Shown one piece after another: positions 8,832 to 16,999 of a stretch of 25,711 nucleotides of DNA (the first letter of the stretch is position 1; each line of letters begins with the position of its first letter). The position numbers were made by a program, and so were the translations under genes. This DNA is from Ochromonadaceae sp. CCMP2298 (taxonomy: Eukaryota; Sar; Synurophyceae; Ochromonadales; Ochromonadaceae), in contig MU633744.1 in assembly GCA_026770595.1 (NCBI GenBank), forward strand, positions 1 to 25,711, given 5' to 3'. The notes under the pieces were generated by a model. That model saw only the letters and a list, made by a program, of their open reading frames with translations. It made no database searches and was not told the origin of the DNA.

Positions 8832-9665
8832 ATGGGCAGGTATTCCACATTTGGAGCGAGAAAAAAGTCAGTCTATAAGAGTCATGACCACGCTATACTG
8901 AGCGGGATAGAGTATTCGCCGCCTGGAACGCAGCCTGTAACGCAGCCTGTAACGCAGCCTGGAACACAGCCTGGAACGCCGCCTGGTACACCGCCTGGAA
9001 CGCCGCCTGGTACGCCAGCAGTACTGGTGGCTGCCACACCGGCGACGACACCGAAGACGCTGTTGATCAAGGCGCTGCAGAAGGAGCTGCGCGCTAATCA
9101 AAAGGAAGCTACGAAGAAAGCTGAGAAGACGAGAGAGAGGTATGAAGCTAAGGTCAAACATCTCGAGCAGAAAAACAGGCGGTTGAAGAAGAAACTCTCT
9201 GCCGCCGAGGAGACTTCTCAGGGGGGGGGAAGCGAAGCACGCAAAGCTTTCCTGACTTCGTTCCTGGTACCCCTCGACGAAGACACTGAGACAATTCTGG
9301 AGTCCCTGCTCGAGGTGGAGATTTTGGACGAAGATACGGTCGATTCATTGCGTGCGGGCATTCTGGATCTGCGATCTGGGACGCTAATGTCCCAAGTCGA
9401 GGCACATTTGCGCACGCTCTGGGGTATCGTAACGTTTCAAAACCAAGTTCTCCCGCGGACGAAAGCAAGCCGCAGCACCCGGCCCACACAGGCGAGGGTG
9501 GAGGGTGCGATTATCTACGAGGCGGAGATGGACGACGCGGCCAAGCCACGTGCTCTCCGCAAGCTGGAGAAGCAGCTCCATGGATTCATAGAGTTCGCCC
9601 TCTTTTTGCACAGCATGTCCACCATCACCACCACCACCATAGCATATGTACATACATATATATAA
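8832..9665 (+). CDS. Hypothetical coiled-coil protein with GTPP repeats, 277 aa
   Basis: The ORF is opened here at the first ATG (8832); the open frame begins slightly earlier, at about 8790, without an ATG. It ends at TAA 9663-9665. Residues about 31-62 are a tandem of four-residue GTQP, VTQP and GTPP units encoded by a 12-bp DNA repeat. Residues about 74-128 are highly charged with a heptad pattern (ALQKELRANQ, RYEAKVKHLEQKNRRLKKKL), predicting a basic coiled coil. Residues about 135-200 form an acidic Leu-rich helical region (ETILESLLEVEILDEDTVDS), followed by a mixed C-terminal part. The final residues (Thr run and YVHTYI) come from a CACCAT/ATACAT microsatellite, so the real 3' end may be at an unseen splice site or lie earlier. 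No signal peptide or membrane helix. No function can be assigned; a DNA-associated or structural role would be a guess. Confidence 0.5.
   Translation: MGRYSTFGARKKSVYKSHDHAILSGIEYSPPGTQPVTQPVTQPGTQPGTPPGTPPGTPPGTPAVLVAATPATTPKTLLIKALQKELRANQKEATKKAEKTRERYEAKVKHLEQKNRRLKKKLSAAEETSQGGGSEARKAFLTSFLVPLDEDTETILESLLEVEILDEDTVDSLRAGILDLRSGTLMSQVEAHLRTLWGIVTFQNQVLPRTKASRSTRPTQARVEGAIIYEAEMDDAAKPRALRKLEKQLHGFIEFALFLHSMSTITTTTIAYVHTYI
8926..9018 (+). repeat. 12-bp coding tandem repeat
   Basis: Seven to eight units of a 12-bp motif (CCTGGAACGCAG and the CCTGTAACGCAG, CCTGGTACGCCG variants) run in tandem without breaking the frame, producing the GTQP/VTQP/GTPP protein repeat. Copy number is likely to vary between alleles. 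Confidence 0.85.
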
Positions 9666-10351
9666 TGTATATATATAGATAGATGTATATATGCTCGGTA
9701 CATGTACGTGCACCACCTCCTCCAGCACATGCATCACTGCACTCTTCCCCACTGACGCTATTTGGGGGTGTAAAAACAAACAATTCTTCCGCGGAAAAAA
9801 TGCAAAAAAAATGACCCTAACCCTTTCCCCCAGGGCCTCGCTTGGATGAGTTGGCTCCCTGCTGCGCCCCCTGATCCATGGCGGAGCAAAGCGGATGTCG
9901 AATGAGCCCTTGTCTGTACCGCTGGTCTTCTGCGTGCGCAGCGCGCTGCTGGTGGCCGCTGCTAGCCGCCAGGAAGTACACAAAGTGATTCCTGCAGAGG
10001 TGCCCGCGTGCGGTGAGGCCGGCGTGAGCTGCGCAGGAAGATCTTCACGACCCAGATCGATCCTAAAGCCCCAGCCTGTGCCGCTAGTCTTCTGCGCGCG
10101 CAGCGCGTTAGCGCCGGCCGCTGCTGGCCATCGGGAAGTGCTGCCGCTGCTGGTTCTGGTTGCCCACGTCGCTCACCCCACCGTGACTCTCCATCATAGC
10201 GAAGAAGCCTTCCTGCGGACAATCATATTGATGTGCTTTAGACGCGAAACAGTTCAATGGATGCGTTGCCTGTCGCACTTACCTGCTCGCTTGCTAAAGA
10301 TGTGCTCGCAGTGTCCGCGACGAGCGCGTCGCAGAGGCGGCCGCTCCTGGG
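9666..10351. other. Unassigned GC-rich stretch with an internal duplication
   Basis: No gene is recognised. A segment at about 9905-9977 recurs at about 10076-10147 with roughly three quarters identity (CCGCTGGTCTTCTGCGTGCG versus CCGCTAGTCTTCTGCGCGCG, then GCAGCGCG, GGCCGCTGCT and GGAAGT). The plus frame 9895-10434 is open but its composition looks arbitrary. A TA-rich microsatellite lies at 9645-9695. Confidence 0.4.
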
Positions 10352-10510
10352 ATGACCGCGACGTTCGGCAAGACTGCAAACATCATCAAACGGCCAACCC
10401 AAGAGCTTTTGAGCAAGTTGAGGTCGCACTGTGAAGACCGTATGGACTTGGCTCTCGCTCTGGATCGAGTCGGTGCTTCGTCCGAGAGCTGTCGAGAGAC
10501 GCGACCTTAG
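10352..10510 (+). CDS. Small ORF or terminal exon, 52 aa, unrecognised
   Basis: ATG at 10352 to TAG at 10508-10510. The peptide (MTATFGKTANIIKRPTQELL, then a His-Cys-Glu-Asp stretch and MDLALALDRVGA) has the look of real helical protein. The frame is open upstream only to a TAA at 10295-10297, with an AG at about 10300 that could be a 3' splice site. It could be the last exon of a gene whose other exons I cannot identify. Low confidence. Confidence 0.25.
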   Translation: MTATFGKTANIIKRPTQELLSKLRSHCEDRMDLALALDRVGASSESCRETRP

Positions 10511-10691
10511 ATCAGACCCACTCCCAAAATTGAAATTTTGTAGGTCTTTGTTGGATCTCACACATAAAACATTTGGTTTAAAACCCCTCTCCACTTTAGG
10601 GGACCTTTTTTTTGGCAGAGAAAGTGGCTTCAACTTTTGTGGGGGGACCCGCACCCATTTCGGGGAAAAGGGCTCGATGCGTAATTTTGTG

Positions 10692-10728
10692 GGGGGGGGA
10701 CAATTCCCGTTGGGAATTGTCCCCCCCC
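10692..10728. repeat. Perfect 17-bp stem, 3-nt loop hairpin
   Basis: Eight G plus ACAATTCCC (10692-10708), loop GTT, then GGGAATTGT plus eight C (10712-10728) pair perfectly. Flanking T-rich and A-rich bases extend the pairing imperfectly. It sits about 170 bp upstream of the ATG at 10897. It could be a foldback-element core or an intergenic hairpin; a bacterial-type terminator reading does not apply in this eukaryotic context. Confidence 0.8.
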
Positions 10729-10896
10729 ATAAAAAAAATGGCGCAAAACATGGCACCACAACACAACTCAAAGTGTTCAAAGTTCCACAGCAGTTCAAAT
10801 GTTCTCACTCGGCACTCTCTCATCCAGCCATCCCTCTCTCGACGAGAGAGACATCCAACTCGCCACGCCTGGCCGTGGATAGACTCTGTGAGCGCG

Positions 10897-12598
10897 ATGA
10901 TCCTGCACCTCTACGTGGGAGACGTGCGGCTCCACTGCCCCTCTGCCGGCCTGAGGTATGTGCAGGTGCTCTTCGACACCTCTGTCAGAGGCGACAGAGA
11001 GCACAGCCTGCTCTCAGACAGATTCGTGGAGGCAAATGTGGTCCGCTTCAACCAGACCATCCACATCGATGCAGATTCGGAGGTGCCCTCAGAGCTGCAG
11101 ATAACTCTCCTGGGCACCATGGCGGACGCATCCCAGGTGCTGCTGGGCCTCACTCGCCACACCTGCTACCCCTCGCACCACGGTCAAACCCACGACGTGG
11201 CCATCTCCGACCAGGGGGCCCTGACAGCGCGCATGCCTCTGACTGCCTTCTATTACGAGACTCAGGTGCCTCTGGGGGGGGCCGCTACCTACCAGGTATG
11301 ACCTATTATGACCCTGTCATACCCTATTATGATACCGGTGACCTGTTCTATGATATGCTGCCCATTCCTATTCTGCTGCTGCTTTGCTGCTCTGCTGCTC
11401 TCGTGCTTTGCCCAACTACTCTACTGCCCCTGCTGGTTCTATGATATGCCCACTCCTAACTAATTGTATGCCCTCACTAGCCTAACAGCCGAGAGCACAC
11501 CTTCCTCCTTGCCAGGCGCTTCCGCAGGTACATAAAACCGTCCCGATACCTTCCCCCCCCCTCTATCGTTCTATCTATATAACCCTCCCCTTATCTATAT
11601 AACCTTCCCCTCTATGGCACTATCTATAAAACCCTCCCCCTTTATGGTACTATCTATAAAACCCTCCCCCTCTATGGTACTTACTGTACAAAACCCAGGC
11701 CCTCTAAGCAGGTGCGTGTGGCCTTCGACGAGCAGGCGGAGTGGCGGGTCAACACTGAGGCGGCGCAGTACACCGACATAGACATGGACATGGATTTGGG
11801 TGCGGGGCGCCAGCAGCAGAGACAGAGAATGGAATTGGAATTGGAATTGGAACAGGAGCAGGGGCTGGGGCAGACATTTGCGGGGCGGGAGAGTAGGGAG
11901 CGGATCAGGACGGCCAAGGTGGCTGCCAGGGTGGTGATGGAGTCAGACGCGAAGAGGGGTGCGCAGGGGCAGAGTCAGACACAGGGGCTGGGGCAGAGAC
12001 AGGGGCAGAGGCTGGGGCAGAGATTGGGGCTGGGACAGGGGCTGGGACAGGGTCAGGGGAATCTGGGAATGGGGCAGGGCTCGGATATGATGACCTACTC
12101 TCCGGGTATGACTCGCAGCGGGTCTATCAGCGACGCCGCACGCGGCCGATGCGCCCCCGCCCCCGCCCCCACCTCCACCTCCGCCCCTGTTGGAAAGCGC
12201 TCAAAGGGTAGAGCCCCTGCCCCTGCCTCCACCTCTGCCTCTGCCACTGCCCCCACCTCTCGCCTCACAGCGCCTACCGCTGCCTCCACCGCACGTGTTT
12301 CCGCCACACACCCTCGCCCCAGCACCGCCCCAGGGACAGGGACAGGGGCCGAAGGACAGCAGGGACAGGGAGGGCAGGGGCAGGGGGGACAGGGGCAGCA
12401 GCAGGGGTTGCAGGGGGCTCCTAAGGTGCGTACTACGCAGATGGGCGTTGGTTTCTCTTCCCCCTGGCCGCAGCGAGACGACCTGGTGACAGCAGACAAG
12501 CGCAGGCAGCGGCTGCTGCTAGTGGAGGCAGCAAAGGCCTCCCTGCTGAAGCAGATATCGCTGCAGGTGCAGGGACAGGGACAGGGGGGACAGGGGCA

Positions 12599-12631
<33 letters not shown>

Positions 12632-14369
12632 GGGGCAGCAGGCTCCGAGTCTCGCTGAGAGGCAGGCAATCAGGCTGCGGGAGGAGCAGAGGCAGGCCAG
12701 GGGGGTGGGGAGGGAGCTGAGAAGGCGGGAGGGCGAGCTGAGTCTGCTGAGGGGCACGTTGAAGCACCTGCTGAGGGCGAGAGCCATGCAACCCATGCAA
12801 CCCACTGTGACCGCTGTGAAGGGTGTAGGGGGTGTGAAGGGGCGAGGGACGCACCAGTCCCAGTCCCAGTTGCACCTCAAGCAGCAGCGGCCACAGCACC
12901 CACAGCAGTCTCAGCAGCAGCAGCGGCCTAGCAGTGCTCCCTGTAGGGGCAGGAGGGAGGGGAGTATGGGCCTGGATAGGGGCAGGGGCAGGGATAGGGA
13001 TAGGGGCAGGGGCAGGGATAGGGACAGGGATTGGGGCAGGGATAGGGACAGGGATGGGAGCCTGGGCTGGGGCAGGGGCATGGGCCTGGGTAGGGAGAGT
13101 AGCTTGGGCAGGAGCAGGAGCCCCGAGGCAGATACAGGGGAGATAGGAGAGGTAGGAGAGGCAGTGGAGGTAGGAGAGGCACCCTTGCTGGTCTCTCTGG
13201 TGGCTGCACACAGACAGGCGCTGCTGCAAGCCACGCATACATACAGCAGCACCCGCACCCCCATCCTCACACCTACTACCCGCACACGCACCCCCGTCCC
13301 CACCAACGCCCGCACCAGTAGTCGCACCCCCATCCATCCCCACACCCGACCCACCCGCGCCCCTGCACACATTCCCGCCCCTGAGCCTATGCGCAAGCCA
13401 GCAGTGCCCCCTGCCCGCGTGCCCCACGCGCTGAGGGGGGGGGTGGGGGCAGCAGTAGGGGTAGAGCGGGTAGGAGGGGCAGGGAGAGCAGGGGGGGGAG
13501 GAGCCAGCGGGAAGAGAAGCAGCACGAGCAGCACAAGCAGGGACAGGGGTCCCGTAAACGCAGGGGATTTGGGGCTGATGATCGCGCAGGGGTGGCTGGC
13601 CTCGGCCAGGGCACGCATACAGATGCAGGGGGTGGGGGTGGGGGTGCAGGGGGTACAGGGGCAGGCAGAGGAGGCAGAGGAGGNNNNNNNNNNNNNNNNN
13701 NNNNNNNNNNNNNNNNNNNNNNNNNNNNNNNNNNNNNNNNNNNNNNNNNNNNNNNNNNNNNNNNNNNNNNNNNNNNNNNNNNNNNNNNNNNNNNNNNNNN
13801 NNNNNNNNNNNNNNNNNNNNNNNNNNNNNNNNNNNNNNNNNNNNNNNNNNNNNNNNNNNNNNNNNNNNNNNNNNNNNNNNNNNNNNNNNNNNNNNNNNNN
13901 NNNNNNNNNNNNNNNNNNNNNNNNNNNNNNNNNNNNNNNNNNNNNNNNNNNNNNNNNNNNNNGGGAGGAGGGAGGGGGGGAGAAAGAGAAGGTGTGGGGG
14001 GAGGAGCAGGAATGGGAGGAGGAGGAGGAGCAGGAATGGGGGCAGGAGAAGGAGTGGGAGGAGGAGGAGGAGTGGGGGGAGGTGGCTGGGGACACAGCTG
14101 ACGGCGCAGAGGCGGGCACAGAGGCGGCTGTACCTGCACCTGCACCTGCTTCTGCTCCTCTGTCTCCGTCTCTGCCTCTATCTCCTTCTCCGTCTCCGTC
14201 TCCCTCTGCCTCTCTGCCTCTGTCTGCCTCTGCCTCTCCCTCCTCTGTGTCCCCCTCTCTAGCCGTGCCCCTGTCTCTGCCCCTGTCTCTGCACAGCCAC
14301 AGCAGCGCTGGCAGCTCTCCAGACAGTGCCGACTGGGGACACGCAGACTACGTCGACCTGCTGTCATAG
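10897..14369 (+). CDS. Three-exon gene: possible C2-like N-domain with long low-complexity tail
   Basis: Exons 10897-11295, 11481-11527 and 11699-14369 join in phases 0 and 2 into 1039 codons (1038 residues, TAG stop) including 93 unknown residues from the assembly gap. The joins give QPNSREHTFLLARRFRRPSK followed by QVRVAFDEQAEW with no stop. Residues 1-160 alternate hydrophobic and polar residues (MILHLYVGDVRLHCPSAGLR, RYVQVLFDTSV, ELQITLLGTM), a beta-rich pattern reminiscent of C2 domains. This is by eye and no Ca-binding aspartate set can be shown. The remainder is low complexity: GQGQGLGQ, Ala/Pro/Thr runs, a (GM)n run, Arg-Asp dipeptides (DRDRGRGR), Glu-rich and Ser/Pro-rich segments, with short helical islands (ERQAIRLREEQRQARGVGRE). 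No signal peptide or membrane helix. The start is the first ATG before the conserved-looking domain. Possibly a disordered scaffold; function unknown. Confidence 0.6.
13684..13962. other. Assembly gap (279 N)
   Basis: A run of 279 unknown bases inside the third exon of the gene at 10897-14369, between GGAGGCAGAGGAGG and GGGAGGAGGGAGG tracts. The gap length is a multiple of three, so the frame stays open across it, but the true length is unknown and the repeat may be collapsed. Confidence 1.
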
Positions 14370-14400
14370 TACGTACTATCAGCAATATGTACTATGACAG
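14361..14400. repeat. Hairpin spanning a stop codon
   Basis: CTGTCATAGTAC (14361-14372) and GTACTATGACAG (14389-14400) are perfect 12-bp inverted arms with a 16-nt loop. The stop codon TAG (14367-14369) of the upstream gene lies within the left arm. A third partial copy, CTGCTGTCATAGGACTG, follows at about 14412. Confidence 0.8.
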
Positions 14401-15090
14401 TAGACAGTAGACTGCTGTCATAGGACTGCTGTCCCAGACCCCCCTCTCCTCCCCTCTCTCCCTTCTCCCATCTCCCTCTCTCCACTTCTCCCCTATCCTC
14501 GGGAATAATCCATTTCTCGCCACGCCAGCACCTCGGCTGTTCCATAGCGTCAAAGCATGTTTAAATTGCTCGAATTGTCCACGTGTATATAGCACATGCA
14601 ACATACCATCGCACTGCGGAAGTAGCAGTAGGAGTAGTAGGAGTAGTGGTAGTCTAGTAGCCCCTCGGCATCCCTGTACCATGTATCATACCAACACTGC
14701 CTATTAGCATACCATCATTGCTTAGCTACTCTACTACTCTATTCTGTATCTCATCACTACACTCTGCATATCATAAGGAAAAAGGCATAAGGAGAGAGCT
14801 CTTCACACAGTCGTGTTTATTTACAGGTGGGATGCGGTAAAAGGGGCCAGATCAGCACCCACCGGCCCCGCGCAATCGTGTTTCCTGCGTATTGTCAACG
14901 TATTGTCAACGTATTGTCAACGTATTGTCAACGTATTGTCAACGTATTGTCAACGTATTGTCAGCGAATGGCTAGCGTGTATAACACTAGAACAGGAATT
15001 GTTCGAGTAGTTGAGTACTTTAGAGAACGGTCATCCCCCCCAGATATCATTCCCCACACATATGTACAGAAGGAACCCAGCCGACAGCGA
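14401..15090. other. Intergenic stretch with an 11-bp minisatellite
   Basis: No gene is recognised. The main structure is the 11-bp array at 14888-14964, listed separately. The rest includes CT-rich DNA (14440-14500) and TACTACT/AGTAGT simple stretches (about 14625-14655 and 14728-14745). Confidence 0.5.
14888..14964 (+). repeat. 11-bp minisatellite, seven copies
   Basis: CGTATTGTCAA is repeated head to tail seven times; the first six units are identical and the last ends in G. Because three units make 33 bases, the array stays open in more than one frame and yields peptide repeats of RIVNVLSTYCQ, which I regard as noncoding. Confidence 0.95.
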
Positions 15091-15095
15091 TGAAT

Positions 15096-15304
15096 GGCCC
15101 CCCTCCCTCACCCTCCCTCATCCCCCCTCGCCCTCCCTCACCCTCTCTCCCCCTCCCTCCCCCTCCCTCACCCTACCCTGCCCTCTCTCATCCCCCCTCA
15201 CCCCCCCTCACCCTCCCTCACCCCTCCCTCACCCTACCCTACCCTCTCTCACCCCCCCTCACCCCCCCTCACCCTCCCTCACCCCCCCTCACCCCCCCTC
15301 ACCC
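15096..15304. repeat. Polypyrimidine tract (CCCTCCCTCA-type), G-quadruplex-prone on the minus strand
   Basis: About 210 bp consist almost wholly of C and T with single A residues, built from CCCTCCCTCAC and CCCCCCCTCAC units. The minus strand therefore carries many G3-G7 runs separated by TGA or A. The tract begins where the duplicated flank of the ankyrin gene ends, and the plus copy near 2098-2128 has a much shorter version. Confidence 0.9.
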
Positions 15305-15430
15305 TAAGGGCAGATACCTGGGACCGTTGTCAGCTATAGCACCTCGTCCCCTCCCTCTCCCCACGCGTCAAAACACCCTCACAGCAAGGGACCCCACTGG
15401 CTGGCCGTTGCCTCGTCCCACGGGCAGGGA
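15298..15430 (-). repeat. Copy 2 of shared ankyrin-gene 3' end and flank
   Basis: Inverted counterpart of 1980-2113. Homology covers the last codons (...DEATASQWGPLL), the TGA, and about 85 bp of untranslated flank down to TTAGGGTGAGGG, after which this copy expands into the long pyrimidine tract. Confidence 0.85.
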
Positions 15431-16320
15431 GGGTCCTGGGCTCGTAGCCACTGCAGCACATGCACGTGACCAGCCACTGCAGCACCTGTGCAAGTCCCTT
15501 CGTCCCAAGGGCAGGGAGGGTCCTGGGCCCGCAGCCACTCCAGCACATGCACGTGACCACCCCGTGCAGCAGCTTCGCAAGTCCCTTTGTCCCCAGGACA
15601 GGGAGGATCCTGGGCTCGTAGCCACTCCAGCACATGCACGTGACCACCCTTTGCAGCATACCAGCAAGTCACTTGGTTCCAAGGACAGGGAGGGTCCTGG
15701 GCCCGCAGCCACTCCAGCACATGCACGTGACCAGCCACTGCAGCACCTGTGCAAGTCCCTTCCCAAGGACAGGGAGGATCCTGGGCTCGTAGCCACTCCA
15801 GCACATTCACGTGACCACTCTTTGCAGCGGAATAGCAAGTCCCTTTTCCCCCACGACAGGGAGGATCCTGGGCTCGTAGCCACTCCAGCACATGCACGTG
15901 ACCACCAGCTGCAGCAACACCGCAAGTCCCTTCCCAAGGACAGGGAGGATCCTGGGCTCGTAGCCACTCCAGCACATGCACGTGACCACCCTTTGCAGCG
16001 GAATAGCAAGTCCCTTTTCCCCAAGGGCAAGGAGGGTCTTGAGCTCGTAGCCACTGCAATACCTCCTGATGGCCACCTACCGCTGCCTTCTCGGTAACTA
16101 GATTCGTCCGAGGCATGTTGAGCTCCTCCCACGCCCAGATAATCAGAGAAGTTGACAAATAGTCATCGATTCTCAATTCCTCAACAGGCGTGGTTGCCAG
16201 TTGATCTCTCCACAGCCTCGACACGAGCCTCAGCTGCGCGTCACAGGAAGGGCCCAGGAACTCTCTGACATACCGCAGCACGATCGGAAACGCCACGGCG
16301 GAAGGAGAGGGAGGCTCCAT
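15379..16320 (-). CDS. F-box-like / ankyrin-repeat (CPW type) protein, 313 aa
   Basis: ATG at 16320-16318 to TGA at 15381-15379. The frame is open further upstream to an ATG at 16536, but the shorter start puts an F-box-like helix pattern at the N-terminus: AVAFPIVLRYVREFLGP followed by AQLRLVSRLWRDQL, which resembles the L/P...I..FL...L..VSR.WR arrangement. From about residue 75 there are eight WLRAQDPPC motifs in ankyrin-like units of 28-29 residues (GTCxxAAxGGHVHVLEWLRAQDPPCPW). In F-box/ankyrin proteins the N-domain recruits SKP1 for ubiquitin ligation and the repeats bind a target; that role is inferred from the family. Repeats are near-identical at DNA level, indicating recent expansion. 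One unit has CRG instead of CPW and another CPG. Flanked upstream by transposon remnants. Single-exon; no introns seen. Confidence 0.75.
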   Translation of the reverse strand: MEPPSPSAVAFPIVLRYVREFLGPSCDAQLRLVSRLWRDQLATTPVEELRIDDYLSTSLIIWAWEELNMPRTNLVTEKAAVGGHQEVLQWLRAQDPPCPWGKGTCYSAAKGGHVHVLEWLRAQDPPCPWEGTCGVAAAGGHVHVLEWLRAQDPPCRGGKGTCYSAAKSGHVNVLEWLRAQDPPCPWEGTCTGAAVAGHVHVLEWLRAQDPPCPWNQVTCWYAAKGGHVHVLEWLRAQDPPCPGDKGTCEAAARGGHVHVLEWLRAQDPPCPWDEGTCTGAAVAGHVHVLQWLRAQDPPCPWDEATASQWGPLL

Positions 16321-16691
16321 GATTGAATTATGAAGCTCCTGGCACTCATGCCACACGGTTAAGTTTGCAAGCAGCAAGAGTTGAGGAGATGCTCTTGACC
16401 ACGTTTTGCCGAATTTGCTACGACGCCGTGCTGCCGCTATCATAGAGCATTTGGCGCCTTTTAAGAGAAACACATGCCCATATTTCTTAAGAGGAACCTT
16501 GGGAACAGATGTCCCGATTTTGGGATATTTGGGCAACTTTTTGATAGAAAGACCCTTCTTTGGGTGAGGATTTTAGGCCCTCGTGAGAGGTGCCATCGTA
16601 TATAACAGTTTACCATCGAACCTAGGCTCATACACAACGGCCGATTTAGTACCCCCAAAAAGTCGGTTTTTCGGCCGATTATTTCGGCCGA

Positions 16692-16764
16692 TTTTGTACC
16701 ACTGTAATGTGCATTGTTAGTACTGTAGTACATATATAAGACGCACATTAATCTGGTACAAAAA
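16692..16764. repeat. Inverted TTTTGTACCA...TGGTACAAAA termini
   Basis: TTTTGTACCACTGTAATGTG (from 16692) and its near inverse ending CGCACATTAATCTGGTACAA (16742-16761, then A-run) form arms of about 22 bp around a 28-bp core. The left arm read on the minus strand starts CAGTGGTACAAAA, similar to hAT-type terminal repeats, and continues into CGGCCGA repeats. The right arm lies about 25 bp beyond the stop codon of the transposase fragment. This may be two abutting element ends. Confidence 0.55.
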
Positions 16765-16787
16765 AATATCCCTATTTAGTCACCTAA

Positions 16788-16994
16788 TTAACGCCTATTC
16801 ATCTGAAGCATCACAGATACAGATACGTAATCCTCTATGGCCTCTTTCTGTTCACGACCAAAGGAGTTCTTCAAGATAGAAAACACCCTCTCGGCCGCAG
16901 CAGATGATGAAGTGTATGTAAATGCTAGTCGTACTACCTTAGCTAAGTAGGGAAACACAGCATAATGTCCCTGCCAGTAATTCTGTGCCTCGCT
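16788..16994 (-). mobile_element. hAT transposase C-terminal dimerisation domain, truncated
   Basis: The minus-strand frame from 16994 to TAA at 16790-16788 has 68 sense codons and no ATG at its start; an in-frame TAG lies immediately upstream (16997-16995). It encodes EAQNYWQGHYAVFPYLAKVV, then a variable stretch, then SSSAAAERVFSILKNSFG and EQKEAIEDYVSVSVMLQMN. This matches the C-terminal dimerisation region of hAT-superfamily transposases (P.L...A...... SSAAAERVFS.LKN.FG). The rest of a transposase (DDE domain, zinc finger) is not seen upstream, so this is a relic. Inverted repeats around it (16692-16764 and 16616/17459) are likely element ends. The protein would be inactive as it stands. 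Confidence 0.88.
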
Positions 16995-16999
16995 CTAGA

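Noticed and set aside
10692-10728. Rho-independent terminator
   Set aside because: The shape is similar, but introns show this is eukaryotic nuclear DNA and no T-run follows on the appropriate strand.
12095-12880. Minus-strand ORFs opposite the low-complexity gene (also 12911-14119 and 13387-14385)
   Set aside because: These are shadows of GC-rich simple sequence; the plus frame joins cleanly to two upstream exons and has a domain-like N-terminus.
14888-14964. CRISPR array
   Set aside because: Units are 11 bp and directly adjacent, with no spacers.
15090-16097. Plus ORF of 335 codons with repeated ATPAHARDHPLQ units
   Set aside because: It is the antisense shadow of the ankyrin repeats plus the pyrimidine tract.
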